DNA from: JBBSUQ01 sp964389755
Lineage (GTDB): Bacteria > Bacteroidota > Bacteroidia > Flavobacteriales_D > Crocinitomicaceae
Assembly: GCA_964389755.1 (NCBI GenBank)
Contig: CAYMEW010000010.1
Coordinates: 1-64,000, forward strand
Length of the DNA: 64,000 bases
Direction: 5' to 3'
The translations under genes and the position numbers were made by a program. Below, one piece after another: positions 52,919-61,782 of the stretch. The notes under the pieces are model-generated. The model saw nothing but the letters and a program-made list of their open reading frames with translations. It searched no databases and was not told the DNA's origin. How positions within the stretch are numbered: the stretch's first letter is position 1; each line of letters starts with the position of its first letter.

Positions 52919-53812
52919 TTAATTATTAAATGCGAGCAAGGTCATCCATGCCTCCATTATTTGATTGTTTTTCAGGTATTCTGCTGCTTTTTCGTGCAAG
53001 GCCAGTTCGAGTTTTTCGGCCTGATCTTCTAAAGATACGAAAAGATCGCTTAACTCGGTCAGTTTGAATTCATTGACCTCTGTTTCGTCCGGCAGCGCCT
53101 CTACTCCGGCGAGTTTCCCGAGGTCGTTTCCCGTAAGTACGTTACTTTTCCGCACATCTTCCGGAAGCTGATCGAAACCGATCCCGCAGGTTGTAAGCGG
53201 TTTGAGTATCTCAAACATCGCATGTTGGTCGGCACGGCAATACCAGTTTCCGCCCATGCGCGCCACGAGGTCGATCTTTTGCTGATCGATCATTTGGTTT
53301 TCGTCCAGTACCGCCTCATTCACATGAATCCGCAATACTTCGCACACCACCAGGTTTCCCGCAGCACCCTGATCGCCCAGTTCAATGACTTCACGCACCT
53401 TGCATTCGAATTGCACCGGTGATTCCGCCACGCGCGCCGGTTTTATAATATCCGAAGCAAGCGGTGTGAACCCGGCTTTCACGAATTCGTCGACCTCCGA
53501 CGGGTACGGTGAACTGCTGAGACTCATCTGCTCAACGATCGCGTAATTTACGATGTTGATCACCACTTCCGGAACGGCTTTCACATTGTTATAGGTATCC
53601 TTCAGCGTATTCGTGCGCCCGTTGCGTGCCGGCGAAAAGATCATGATCGGCGGGTTGGCGCTAAACACGTTGAAAAAACTAAAGGGTGAAAGGTTGTGAT
53701 TTCCGGCACTATCAACCGTAGAAGCAAATGCAATCGGTCGCGGCCCCACGGCTCCGAGCAGGTAGTGATGAAGTTTCGGAACGGGTATTTCTTTCGGATC
53801 AATGGACAACAT
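52919..53812 (-). CDS. Flavin reductase family protein (FMN-binding split barrel)
   Basis: A 297-residue protein. The N-terminal about 190 residues form the FMN split-barrel with LLGAVGPRPIAFASTVD, NLSPFSFFNVFSANPP and RNGRTNTLKDT, typical of flavin reductase domain proteins. The C-terminal helical extension of about 100 residues (GVEALPDETEVNEFKLTEL) is less common. Likely binds FMN and reduces or transfers flavin; the partner oxygenase is unknown. First gene before the DUF3127-type gene. Confidence 0.85.
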   Translation of the reverse strand: MLSIDPKEIPVPKLHHYLLGAVGPRPIAFASTVDSAGNHNLSPFSFFNVFSANPPIMIFSPARNGRTNTLKDTYNNVKAVPEVVINIVNYAIVEQMSLSSSPYPSEVDEFVKAGFTPLASDIIKPARVAESPVQFECKVREVIELGDQGAAGNLVVCEVLRIHVNEAVLDENQMIDQQKIDLVARMGGNWYCRADQHAMFEILKPLTTCGIGFDQLPEDVRKSNVLTGNDLGKLAGVEALPDETEVNEFKLTELSDLFVSLEDQAEKLELALHEKAAEYLKNNQIMEAWMTLLAFNN

Positions 53813-53834
53813 ATTGCTTCTTTTTTCAGGGAAA

Positions 53835-53865
53835 CAAAGGTATAAAACCAGTACAAAACGCCCAA
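53835..53865 (-). promoter_or_regulatory. Promoter of the flavin reductase operon (TTG-N20-TACCTTTG)
   Basis: On the minus strand TTG (53865-53863) and TACCTTTG (53842-53835) are 20 bp apart, 22 bp before the ATG at 53812. A full consensus match. Confidence 0.7.
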
Positions 53866-54002
53866 GTAAAAGATTTCAACAGTTTTAAAAATCAGCTTAG
53901 ACCTGTGCGTTTTTAGTCAATTTTGACCGAAATCCGTTGTCCTGGTGCCCCGATCCGCCTAATTTGCAACAAAACTTCGAATCCAAACTAAAAAACTTAA
54001 CG

Positions 54003-56774
54003 ATGCGCATATTACTCTCAATTACGGTTTCATTCGTTTTTAGTATTCAGCCGTACGCCCAGTTTTCACGGATGGTGAATCTTTTTGAAGAGGCCAATTT
54101 CAGAAACAGTGTTATACCACCAAACGGCACCTCACAAAAGGCGTTTTACATGTATAATGATTCCAATGACAACCTTTTTCTAAATTACTTTGATTACAAT
54201 GATCGGGGAGATTTTACAAACCTGACCGGAACACCGGTTTTTATCCAGGCCGAACATTATGCGTTGACGGACGTATTTGAAATTGACAGCAGTCAATTCG
54301 CCGTTGTAATCATGCATCGGACTACAGATAATTTTGCGCGCTATTCGGTTCACCTGTTAAATACAAATACAGGTTCTTTGCAAAGCTTTAGCGATCCCAC
54401 GAATTATTGCCAGGGCTTTGTACGCAGTCAATTGAAGAACGACAGCATCGTGACCTACATTTCCGAATATGCCGGAGCACTTAAGCGGATGACACGCCCG
54501 CTGAATGACCTTTCACAAACCAACTCACAGGACATCTTTCCGAACTTTACCTATATACAGGCTATGCAGGGAAGCACATTTGTGAACGATTTTGATATTG
54601 CCCCGGACGGAACGGAATACGTGTGTTTTGCACAGGGGGCTAAAAAGATCATCAAATACTTGAATGGAAACGTCATTGCCGGAAATACGGCCTGGACATC
54701 AACCTATAGCGTAAACCAACTTATTCATGCGGATGGTTCCGTTTCAATTCTGAGGGGAAACAAACGGTACCATTTTACGAGTGATCTGACATCGAATACA
54801 TCAGAACTGCTTCCATACCTGAAAATGGATCCTCCTTATGCGTACTATGAGGATGTGATCGCTTTTAACGGGAACGTCATAATCGGGCAATATCGAAACG
54901 ACGGTTTTCGCCTGTTCACCTGCGACGAAAATTTTGCAGTGCTGGACTCTGTTAATTTAGAACACGGAATCAACCTGAACCGACTTATCGCTAAAGACAA
55001 TGCTTTTTTTGTTTGCGGATCGAGTGGGGCTCACTCCCAGAATTCGACACTTACCGGCTTACCACTGACGGGGTTCAATTCGAGCAACCTGGTACTTATA
55101 AAAGCAAACTCACTTTCAACTCTTCAGCCGATCATTGATTATTCGCAATGGTTAAAAACAAGTAAAATCGCTATTTCACCCGGGAATGGTTCAAATCTGT
55201 TAGGAAGAGAGAACGGCTTCAATCCTGGCGCCGGATATTATTCAAACGGAACGGACAGCGCCATAACGATATTTGCAACAATGAGTTTATTCAATGCCTA
55301 CCGGAACGGCCAGTTAAGCGGTACCAACCATGATTTATATCAAAACGACGAACTCCCGGGCCCGTATACAGATTCTTCTTTTCAATCGCTCGAAAATACC
55401 TGGAAATACACACGCGGATACTATGTATCGAAAGACATGGTGGAGCAACACGTAGCGGTGATCACTTACGGAAATCCCAATTACTTAGCTCCTTTCGGAA
55501 TACGGGAATGGCCCGCGCACGGCGATCCGGCACTCGGACAGGCTGCCAACCTCGCCCCTTTTGTTGATGTAAACAGCAATGGAATTTACGAACCTTACGA
55601 AGGAGATTACCCGAGTTTCCCGGGAGACCAATGCGTCCTTTTTATCAGTCATGAATCGGAAGGTGCTCCCGCAAGTGCAGCCCTTGAAAAACATAATTAT
55701 GTCTACACCTATTCCTGCGACACATCCGAAATTCTGGAACGCACGATTTTTACAAAGCAGGTCTTTCTTTCCCGGAAATACGATCTCGACAGCGCTTATT
55801 TAACCACGTTTATTGATACTGACATCGGCAATCCATATGACGATTACGTCGGCACACACGTCGAACTCGGTCTGGTGTATGCTTACAACGGCGACCTGCT
55901 GGACGAATATAGTTACAGTACTAATGGCTTTCAAACACAAATTCCCGTGCAGGGCATGACTATACTCCACGGCGCGAAACAGGCCGACAACGGTTTTGAC
56001 GATCCGGTTGGCGCAGGAGATGGAAAAAGTGTTAACGGAATCGGATATGGTGACGGGATTCCGGATAACGAATATCTCGGCCTGAGTGCATCGCTGAATT
56101 ATGCACTTGGAGGCGTTTATAATGAGTTGAACTCCACTGCGGCGATATCGCGTGGCTTATTTCCTAACGGAATGCCACAAATTGTAAACGGCGTACCGGT
56201 ACGTCATTCATTCATGGGAAAAACCGATCCGCTTTTTTATTCTTCGGACGGAATCAACTACGGCGTCGGGTTTATGGAATACGAGGTTGGCAATTCTCCG
56301 GGAGACCGTCGATTATCGGCGAGTTCCGGCCCGGGAAGACTGTATACAAATGATACGATCGTACTTGACCTCGCATTTATCACCACGAATCCGGCAAACC
56401 AGGACAGCGTCGGCAGCGGGTTAAGCGAGCACTTCGCGGAGGTTACCGACATTCGCAATCGTTTTAAGAATAACTCGGTGGGTTGCGGAAAAACATTCGA
56501 CAATATTGATGAAACGCTCAGCATTGACGAACACGTTTTAACGGATAACATCATTTTGTTCCCGAACCCCTTTTCAAATGTGTTTACGATTGGGAACCTC
56601 CCTTCAGAAAACCTCCTGGTCGAACTTTACGATATGAACGGCAAACAATTGTTATCCGCGCAGACCAGCGGAAAAACAGAGTTAACGATTGAAGCAGGCG
56701 ACTTTTCCGGCGGTATGTTCCTCGTGCGAATCACAGGAGCCGACGGAACCATAGTCAAACGCATTACGAAATAA
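54003..56774 (+). CDS. Large T9SS-secreted protein of unknown function
   Basis: A 923-residue exoprotein. ATG 54003 gives a proper signal peptide (MRILLSITVSFVFSIQPYAQ); the frame opens 22 codons earlier without one. The mature part is long and beta-rich with no motif I can name. The region EWPAHGDPALG, VDVNSNGIYEPYEGDYPSFPGDQ and the later FSNVFTIGNLPSENLLVELYDMNGKQ-type ending are landmarks. The last 80 residues are a T9SS type A sorting domain (ILFPNPFSNVFTIG, then GGMFLVRITG). Likely surface-exposed or released. Confidence 0.85.
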   Translation: MRILLSITVSFVFSIQPYAQFSRMVNLFEEANFRNSVIPPNGTSQKAFYMYNDSNDNLFLNYFDYNDRGDFTNLTGTPVFIQAEHYALTDVFEIDSSQFAVVIMHRTTDNFARYSVHLLNTNTGSLQSFSDPTNYCQGFVRSQLKNDSIVTYISEYAGALKRMTRPLNDLSQTNSQDIFPNFTYIQAMQGSTFVNDFDIAPDGTEYVCFAQGAKKIIKYLNGNVIAGNTAWTSTYSVNQLIHADGSVSILRGNKRYHFTSDLTSNTSELLPYLKMDPPYAYYEDVIAFNGNVIIGQYRNDGFRLFTCDENFAVLDSVNLEHGINLNRLIAKDNAFFVCGSSGAHSQNSTLTGLPLTGFNSSNLVLIKANSLSTLQPIIDYSQWLKTSKIAISPGNGSNLLGRENGFNPGAGYYSNGTDSAITIFATMSLFNAYRNGQLSGTNHDLYQNDELPGPYTDSSFQSLENTWKYTRGYYVSKDMVEQHVAVITYGNPNYLAPFGIREWPAHGDPALGQAANLAPFVDVNSNGIYEPYEGDYPSFPGDQCVLFISHESEGAPASAALEKHNYVYTYSCDTSEILERTIFTKQVFLSRKYDLDSAYLTTFIDTDIGNPYDDYVGTHVELGLVYAYNGDLLDEYSYSTNGFQTQIPVQGMTILHGAKQADNGFDDPVGAGDGKSVNGIGYGDGIPDNEYLGLSASLNYALGGVYNELNSTAAISRGLFPNGMPQIVNGVPVRHSFMGKTDPLFYSSDGINYGVGFMEYEVGNSPGDRRLSASSGPGRLYTNDTIVLDLAFITTNPANQDSVGSGLSEHFAEVTDIRNRFKNNSVGCGKTFDNIDETLSIDEHVLTDNIILFPNPFSNVFTIGNLPSENLLVELYDMNGKQLLSAQTSGKTELTIEAGDFSGGMFLVRITGADGTIVKRITK

Positions 56775-56858
56775 ACCCCGCCTATGTATATCTGCACGCC
56801 CGGGTCATTATTTTTTCCGGTGGATTTCGGATAGTTCTAAAAAAACTATATCTTTGCA

Positions 56859-56866
56859 CTCCATTT
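56859..56866 (+). promoter_or_regulatory. Putative -7 element TATCTTTG of tRNA-Leu/tig
   Basis: TATCTTTG lies 50 bp upstream of the tRNA gene and about 200 bp upstream of tig. No clear -33 TTG. Confidence 0.5.
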
Positions 56867-56916
56867 CAGGAATTTATTCGGAATTCCGGAATTTGAAATA
56901 ATCGCTCGGGCGATCT

Positions 56917-56998
56917 GCGGATGTGGTGAAACTGGTAGACACGCCAGACTTAGGATCTGGTGCCGAGAGGTGTGTGGGTTCGAGTCCCTCCATCCGCA
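56917..56998 (+). tRNA. tRNA-Leu (anticodon TAG)
   Basis: An 82-nt cloverleaf. The acceptor stem GCGGATG pairs with CATCCGC, the anticodon arm is CCAGA-CTTAGGA-TCTGG with anticodon TAG, and the T arm contains GGTTCGAGTCC. A variable arm fits leucine class II tRNAs. The discriminator is A and CCA is not encoded. It decodes CUA and, by wobble, other CUN codons. Confidence 0.95.
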
Positions 56999-57060
56999 CT
57001 TGGAATGGTATAAGTAACTTATACCATTTTTTGTTTGAAATTACTTTAAAATACAAGTAA

Positions 57061-58413
57061 ATGAACGTAATTCGCGAAGACGTTGACGCGTTAAATGCAA
57101 ATCTGAAAGTTCAGATTGAGCCGGCAGACTATCAGGATTCGGTAAAGAAAACCCTGGAAAATTATCGTAAAACAGCCAAGATCCCCGGTTTTCGTCCGGG
57201 TCACGTGCCTTTTGGCATGATCCAGAAGCAATACGGTAAATCCGTCCTGGCCGAAGAACTCAACAAAATCGTTAACAAAGCATTATACGACTACCTCGAC
57301 ACGAACAAGGTAGACATTCTCGGAAACCCGATCCCGGACGAGGAAACGGAAGTGAGCGGAAGTTTCGACAAACCGGAAAATTTTGAATTTACCTACCGTA
57401 TCGGGCTCGCCCCGCAGTTTGAGGTAAAACTTTCCGGACGTAATAAGTACGAGTACGTGCAGGTTAAAGTTGACAAAGAACTGATCGACAAACAGATCAA
57501 CGACCTGACACGCCGCTACGGCAAACTGACTTCCACAGAAGAAGTGGGTGAAAAAGACATGGTGCTCGGACAGTTTGTAGAACTGAACGAAGACGGATCC
57601 ATCAAAGAAGGCGGAATCCTGAACTCTTCCACGATCTCCATGGAGGCAATTTCCGATGAAGAGACACGCAAGGCGCTGATCGGGAAAAAAGCAGGCGAAA
57701 AGGTAACCGTTGAAGCTTCCAAAATTTCACGGGATGAAAAAGACATGGCTTCCATGCTCGGCATCAAACCGGAAGAAATTGCTGAGCACGGCTCGACCTA
57801 CCAGCTGACGATCAACGATATTAAACACATGGAACCGGCTGAACTGAATGAAGAATTGTTTGATAAACTGTTCGGACCGGGGAATGTAACTTCGGAAGAA
57901 GAACTCCGCGAGCGTGTTGAAAAAGACCTTCAGGGAATGTTCAAGAATGATTCGGATCGCATGCTGACCAACTCGATCTACAAAGACCTGATCGAAAAAA
58001 CTCAGGTGGAACTCCCGAACGAATTCCTTAAAAAATGGATCAAAATGTCGAATGAAAAACCGATTAGCGATGAGCAGATCGAGGCGGAATACGACAACTA
58101 TGCGAAAAGCCTGAAATGGCAGTTGATCCAGGGTAACATTTTCAAAACGAACGACATGCAGATCCGCCAGGAAGAGGTGATCGATTTTACCAAGTCGCTG
58201 CTTGTAAATAATTATGCCCAGTACGGAATGCCGGCTCCGGAAGACCAGGAACTGACAGCTTCGGCAGTTCAAATCCTGCAAAACAAAGAGGAGGCGAATA
58301 AAGTACAGGAAATGCTGATCGAGAACAAACTGACGGAATACTTCAAAAACACCGTAAAACTCGATAATAAGGAGGTTTCCTACGATGAATTCGTAGAGAT
58401 CGCTTCCAAATAA
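57061..58413 (+). CDS. tig: Trigger factor
   Basis: A 450-residue ribosome-associated chaperone. The ribosome-docking signature is present as KIPGFRPGHVPFGMI (about 40-54). The middle peptidyl-prolyl isomerase region is degenerate, as in other Bacteroidota (VGEKDMVLGQFVELNEDG). The C-terminal arm is helical. 62 bp after tRNA-Leu, followed by a strong terminator. Confidence 0.93.
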   Translation: MNVIREDVDALNANLKVQIEPADYQDSVKKTLENYRKTAKIPGFRPGHVPFGMIQKQYGKSVLAEELNKIVNKALYDYLDTNKVDILGNPIPDEETEVSGSFDKPENFEFTYRIGLAPQFEVKLSGRNKYEYVQVKVDKELIDKQINDLTRRYGKLTSTEEVGEKDMVLGQFVELNEDGSIKEGGILNSSTISMEAISDEETRKALIGKKAGEKVTVEASKISRDEKDMASMLGIKPEEIAEHGSTYQLTINDIKHMEPAELNEELFDKLFGPGNVTSEEELRERVEKDLQGMFKNDSDRMLTNSIYKDLIEKTQVELPNEFLKKWIKMSNEKPISDEQIEAEYDNYAKSLKWQLIQGNIFKTNDMQIRQEEVIDFTKSLLVNNYAQYGMPAPEDQELTASAVQILQNKEEANKVQEMLIENKLTEYFKNTVKLDNKEVSYDEFVEIASK

Positions 58414-58441
58414 TCCGAATAGTTGACTTAGTTAATATGTG

Positions 58442-58473
58442 CAGGCTGTCCTTTTGGGCAGCCTGTTTTTTTT
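58442..58473 (+). terminator. Rho-independent terminator after tig
   Basis: Stem CAGGCTG / CAGCCTG with loop TCCTTTTGGG and a run of eight T, 28 bp after the tig stop. Confidence 0.9.
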
Positions 58474-58667
58474 GAAGGAATAGCCAACTGAAACTTTAAA
58501 GGGTGATCACAGAGAAGATGGACTTACAAGGAATATAGGCCCGGTTTCTCCGGTGCTGCTTCCCAGGAAATCCTCAGAAAAGATATTCGAAAATTAACTT
58601 CGTTGATCTTTCAGAAATACGAAATCTGAATTTTAATTACTCCAGATTTAAGAATGGAGATGTTTTA

Positions 58668-59237
58668 ATGAATGGACTACAATATGGAAGACTTTGTCAA
58701 ACAATTCTAATTATGAACAACTTTATTTGTTATTTAAAGGGAGAGAAAACAATATCTCAAATAAAGAAAATGTTAAGTCACATTTTACTATACCGAGAAG
58801 ATGAAATAGGTGAAATGTGCAATGAGAAGGACGTTGATCTTCCCGTTCGCTTTGAAAATAGATTATTAGATCAAAAGTCAGAGTTTAATACCGAATTGGA
58901 AATACACATAGTGGATATAAACTGTAGAAGAATCACACATTTATATAATGATTTATTATTTGCCTTTAAAATATCAGAGTACTTAAATGAAGAGGTTTTA
59001 ATTAACGACGCAAGTGATGATCCATATCAATGGCTTTTAATTCAAAATCAGAAACTCAGTTTAGCAGAGGCGGTTGATAACGAGTACAATGGAGTTACTA
59101 TACTAAGGTCTAAAATCCAGGAGTTATCCATCGAAAAATCGTTGGAAATGCTTCCATCCATAAGTTATATTCAAAAATCTGATTCTGTATACTTTGTTTC
59201 TCCATCGTCCTTGTGGAAATCCTGTTTAAAAAGATAG
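58668..59237 (+). CDS. Hypothetical protein in AT-rich island
   Basis: A 189-residue cytoplasmic-looking protein with no signal peptide, helix or motif that I recognise. It is Glu/Lys/Ile-rich, with codon use markedly more AT-rich than tig and the gld genes. An internal ATG at 58713 (MNNFICYLKGEK) could be the true start, since the first 15 residues look non-coding. Features such as small size, acidic nature and island location recall immunity or antitoxin proteins, but nothing proves this. Confidence 0.55.
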   Translation: MNGLQYGRLCQTILIMNNFICYLKGEKTISQIKKMLSHILLYREDEIGEMCNEKDVDLPVRFENRLLDQKSEFNTELEIHIVDINCRRITHLYNDLLFAFKISEYLNEEVLINDASDDPYQWLLIQNQKLSLAEAVDNEYNGVTILRSKIQELSIEKSLEMLPSISYIQKSDSVYFVSPSSLWKSCLKR

Positions 59238-59649
59238 GAAGGTGGTAGTGGGTAATGTACTCATTCGTCACCTCGCACATGTTCTTTGATATATTAGGTT
59301 GATTTTCAAATTCATTTATCCGATGGCAACTAATTCATGAACCATGTGACGGGTTCGGTCGTACACTAACTATTTTTTAAAAGCAACCGAAATTCGCTGT
59401 TTTCGTTCTATGTGTGTTCAATCGTCACCTATGATCTGTAGATATTGTGAAAATGCGTGTAAGCGAAAAGGAAAATTTAACGATGTTCAAAAATACCAGT
59501 GCTAACAGCGTGGTTAATATCAACAAGAAAGTTATCGGAATGTATCAATATAGGCCTTATTATATCACCTAAAACTGTTACTCGCCGGGTACTCAACATT
59601 GGTTCCGGCCGTGGAATAAACGCACTTGAACGTCAAATTAAATAATCCG
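59238..59649. other. Gene-poor AT-rich stretch
   Basis: A 412-bp stretch with no gene I can support. The longest small reading frame I noticed starts at ATG 59453 and codes for 40 residues (MRVSEKENLTMFKN), with no features. The base composition and lack of frames suggest decayed mobile or accessory DNA. Confidence 0.4.
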
Positions 59650-59967
59650 ATGAAAAAATATATTTTAATATTAGCTGGATTTGCTTTATGCTTCGTAATC
59701 GGTTTTTTTTTTCAAGTGAAAAGAGAAAAAAAGCTAGAAAACACAAAAGAAACCGAAGCGATTATTGTTGATCGGGATAAACACCTTACGAAAGCTTTCG
59801 GGGCAAAAGTTAGATTTATTATAAATGGTAAAGTGTATAGCACAGAAGTACATTGTGATTGCAGGTCATTAGAAATCGGAGATACTGTTTTGATCAAATA
59901 CGCAGTAGAAGATCCAGAATTATCGTTAATGGTGGATAAACACTATATGCAGAAATATAATGAGTAA
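59650..59967 (+). CDS. Small membrane-anchored hypothetical protein
   Basis: A 105-residue protein from ATG 59650 (MKKYILILAGFALCFVIGF); the frame opens 8 codons earlier. One N-terminal transmembrane helix (about 4-22) is followed by a basic patch and a small beta domain: AIIVDRDKHLTK, KVRFIINGKVYSTEVHCDCRSLEIGDTVLIKY. The last part resembles the DUF3592 style of conserved extracytoplasmic domains (a guess). Possible role in envelope; unknown. Confidence 0.6.
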   Translation: MKKYILILAGFALCFVIGFFFQVKREKKLENTKETEAIIVDRDKHLTKAFGAKVRFIINGKVYSTEVHCDCRSLEIGDTVLIKYAVEDPELSLMVDKHYMQKYNE

Positions 59968-60224
59968 CCGGGAGTCATGTACTCGATTATCTCGTATTCT
60001 TTCCAAACTATCACTTTTAGAATCGCTTAAAGCAATAATTTTACACCACGTGTTTCAGAATATCACCTTAATGAATTGCGTTTTTGTAATCAGCCATATT
60101 GGAAAAAGGTTTTCGAAACAGAACTCAGAAATACCGATGCAAATCCTGTTTTCGCTATTAGCAAAAACAATATAGAAAATTAGAGTTTAGTCCGATTGAA
60201 GTTACACCCTAAAAGTATATAAAA

Positions 60225-61298
60225 ATGCTATCAAAAGTCATTTACCTTTTAATCCTGTTGAACTTGCTTAATGCTTGTAAAAAGGAATACAAAAATACAA
60301 TTCTTATACCCCTAAAATCAAATTCCTATACGTATCCTGTTTCAAATGGTATGAAAATTAGGATAGACAGCAATACCTTTAGTAAGCAAGAAAGGGTGTT
60401 TATGAAACTTATTCCAATTGAAAGTGAAAAGGACGTTATTGAAAACCAGTTGACAACCGATGACCTTGATGGAAAAAGACTTTTATCGGCAGGAATGATT
60501 TACGTTTCTTTTCAGGATCAAAATGGCAAGGCTTTAGAGCCGTTAAAAAACTACACCATTTATTCAGATGATAAGGATACAGATTCCGTCCAGGGCTTTC
60601 AGGCATTTAGAGGGAAAAGAATAAATAATTATGTAAAGTGGGAAAAACTGCCGCAACCAAAAAAAATCGATTTTTATGATTTAATAAAATCGGATTTTCA
60701 AGGTGCTATAGGTCCAAAAACAAAACAAGGATTGATTTCCGATTATCTGGACTCACTATTTAATGAAGATTCTTTTAAAACCATATTAGAGGGTCGAATT
60801 GAATTTGTTTCAAAAAATGGAGTTCTAAAACTTAAAAAAATTGTTTGGGATAGTGATCCGAATTATGAATTAGAGACAAGAATTAAGAACGCACTCGACT
60901 CTGTAGGAACCATTTTTAATTCGTATCCTCCCGGAAGTAAGTTGGAGCCAATTATCCCTTTTAGATCTATCGAATTGTTTTCAGAAGGGAATACACAATC
61001 AATTGTAACAAATAAGGTCGGTTGGTTCAATTTTGATCGTTATGTTAATTCGCCAATAACCAAAGTCACCGTAAAAAATCTGGATAAAAGGGCAAAACAA
61101 CTTTATTTGATTTCGAACAATTATGAGCGAGTCATAACCTCTTATTATAAAGGGGCGGGGATTGTCAAATTCGAATTTCCAATAGAATCCGGTTCCGAAA
61201 AGTTCAATTGTTATGTTCTTGACAACAACAAAAATATCTTGTTTAGACGCCGTATATCCGTCGAACAGGAAAAAGAAACAATTGTGTCGGCTGATTAA
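60225..61298 (+). CDS. Predicted lipoprotein in AT-rich island
   Basis: A 357-residue lipoprotein with signal MLSKVIYLLILLNLLNAC (lipobox Cys at 18). The mature N-terminal part (SYTYPVSNGMKIRIDSNTF, LSAGMIYVSFQDQNGKAL) resembles the ZU5-like beta domain common in Bacteroidota surface proteins. The C-terminal part has VTVKNLDKRAKQLYLISNN and ends with beta strands. No neighbours suggest a role. AT-rich codon use fits the island. Confidence 0.6.
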   Translation: MLSKVIYLLILLNLLNACKKEYKNTILIPLKSNSYTYPVSNGMKIRIDSNTFSKQERVFMKLIPIESEKDVIENQLTTDDLDGKRLLSAGMIYVSFQDQNGKALEPLKNYTIYSDDKDTDSVQGFQAFRGKRINNYVKWEKLPQPKKIDFYDLIKSDFQGAIGPKTKQGLISDYLDSLFNEDSFKTILEGRIEFVSKNGVLKLKKIVWDSDPNYELETRIKNALDSVGTIFNSYPPGSKLEPIIPFRSIELFSEGNTQSIVTNKVGWFNFDRYVNSPITKVTVKNLDKRAKQLYLISNNYERVITSYYKGAGIVKFEFPIESGSEKFNCYVLDNNKNILFRRRISVEQEKETIVSAD

Positions 61299-61301
61299 AA
61301 A

Positions 61302-61336
61302 GGGGTAGTGTATTAAATTTGGGGTAGTGTATCAAA
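61302..61336 (+). repeat. Two near-identical 16-bp direct repeats
   Basis: GGGGTAGTGTATTAAA (61302-61317) and GGGGTAGTGTATCAAA (61321-61336) differ at one base with a 3-bp gap. They sit directly after the lipoprotein stop. They could be a scar of a mobile element or a binding site; no inverted counterpart was found. Confidence 0.45.
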
Positions 61337-61399
61337 GATGTGATTGAGCATGCAAGTTAAGCTATTGGAAATGAAATAAGAGTTCAATACCACGAATTG

Positions 61400-61725
61400 A
61401 TGATAAAAAAAATAATTTTTACAGCTGGTTTCAGAGAAGGCGATGATGAATTAATGGAAATGAAGGGGCATCGCAGCGATATTCTGGTAGAGAATGAAAA
61501 CAACGAGTTTTACGAAGTGAACTTTATAACAAAAGATCGTTTATTTACTGATATTGGAAATCTAACTGATCAGTTCTATGCAACCGACGTGGGTTAATTG
61601 TCAATTCTTTGTCTCAAAAGAAAATTATTGAAACTATTCAGACATTAAATACGAGCAATTACTTTTCCAGGCTAAAGACTTTTCAGTCGGATTTTTCCGA
61701 AACCTGGTTTGTAGTTGACATCTAA
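61400..61725 (+). pseudogene. Frameshifted small gene
   Basis: The frame from ATG 61400 (MIKKIIFTAGFREGDDELM) stops at 61597. The neighbouring frame immediately continues with GLIVNSLSQKKIIETIQTL and ends at 61725 (SETWFVVDI). The two halves join smoothly if one T is restored at the GGTTAATT run, giving about 109 residues without a stop. This looks like a one-base deletion in a T run, either a true inactivation or a sequencing error. The family is not recognised. Confidence 0.65.
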
Positions 61726-61782
61726 AAAAGGTAAGTATTACATGTGAATCGTCCGGTTGATTTCAGCTATTTCCTTCATTTC

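Noticed and set aside
59960..60175. 71-codon plus-strand frame
   Set aside because: Overlaps the end of the preceding small gene, has odd composition and no domain; probably non-coding.
58668..61298. Toxin-immunity locus in the AT-rich island
   Set aside because: The small acidic protein and lipoprotein would fit in general terms, but no toxin domain, polymorphic repeat or secretion signal pair is visible.
61590..61600. Programmed ribosomal frameshift in the small split gene
   Set aside because: No slippery heptamer and no downstream structure is evident; a simple one-base loss in a T run is more economical.
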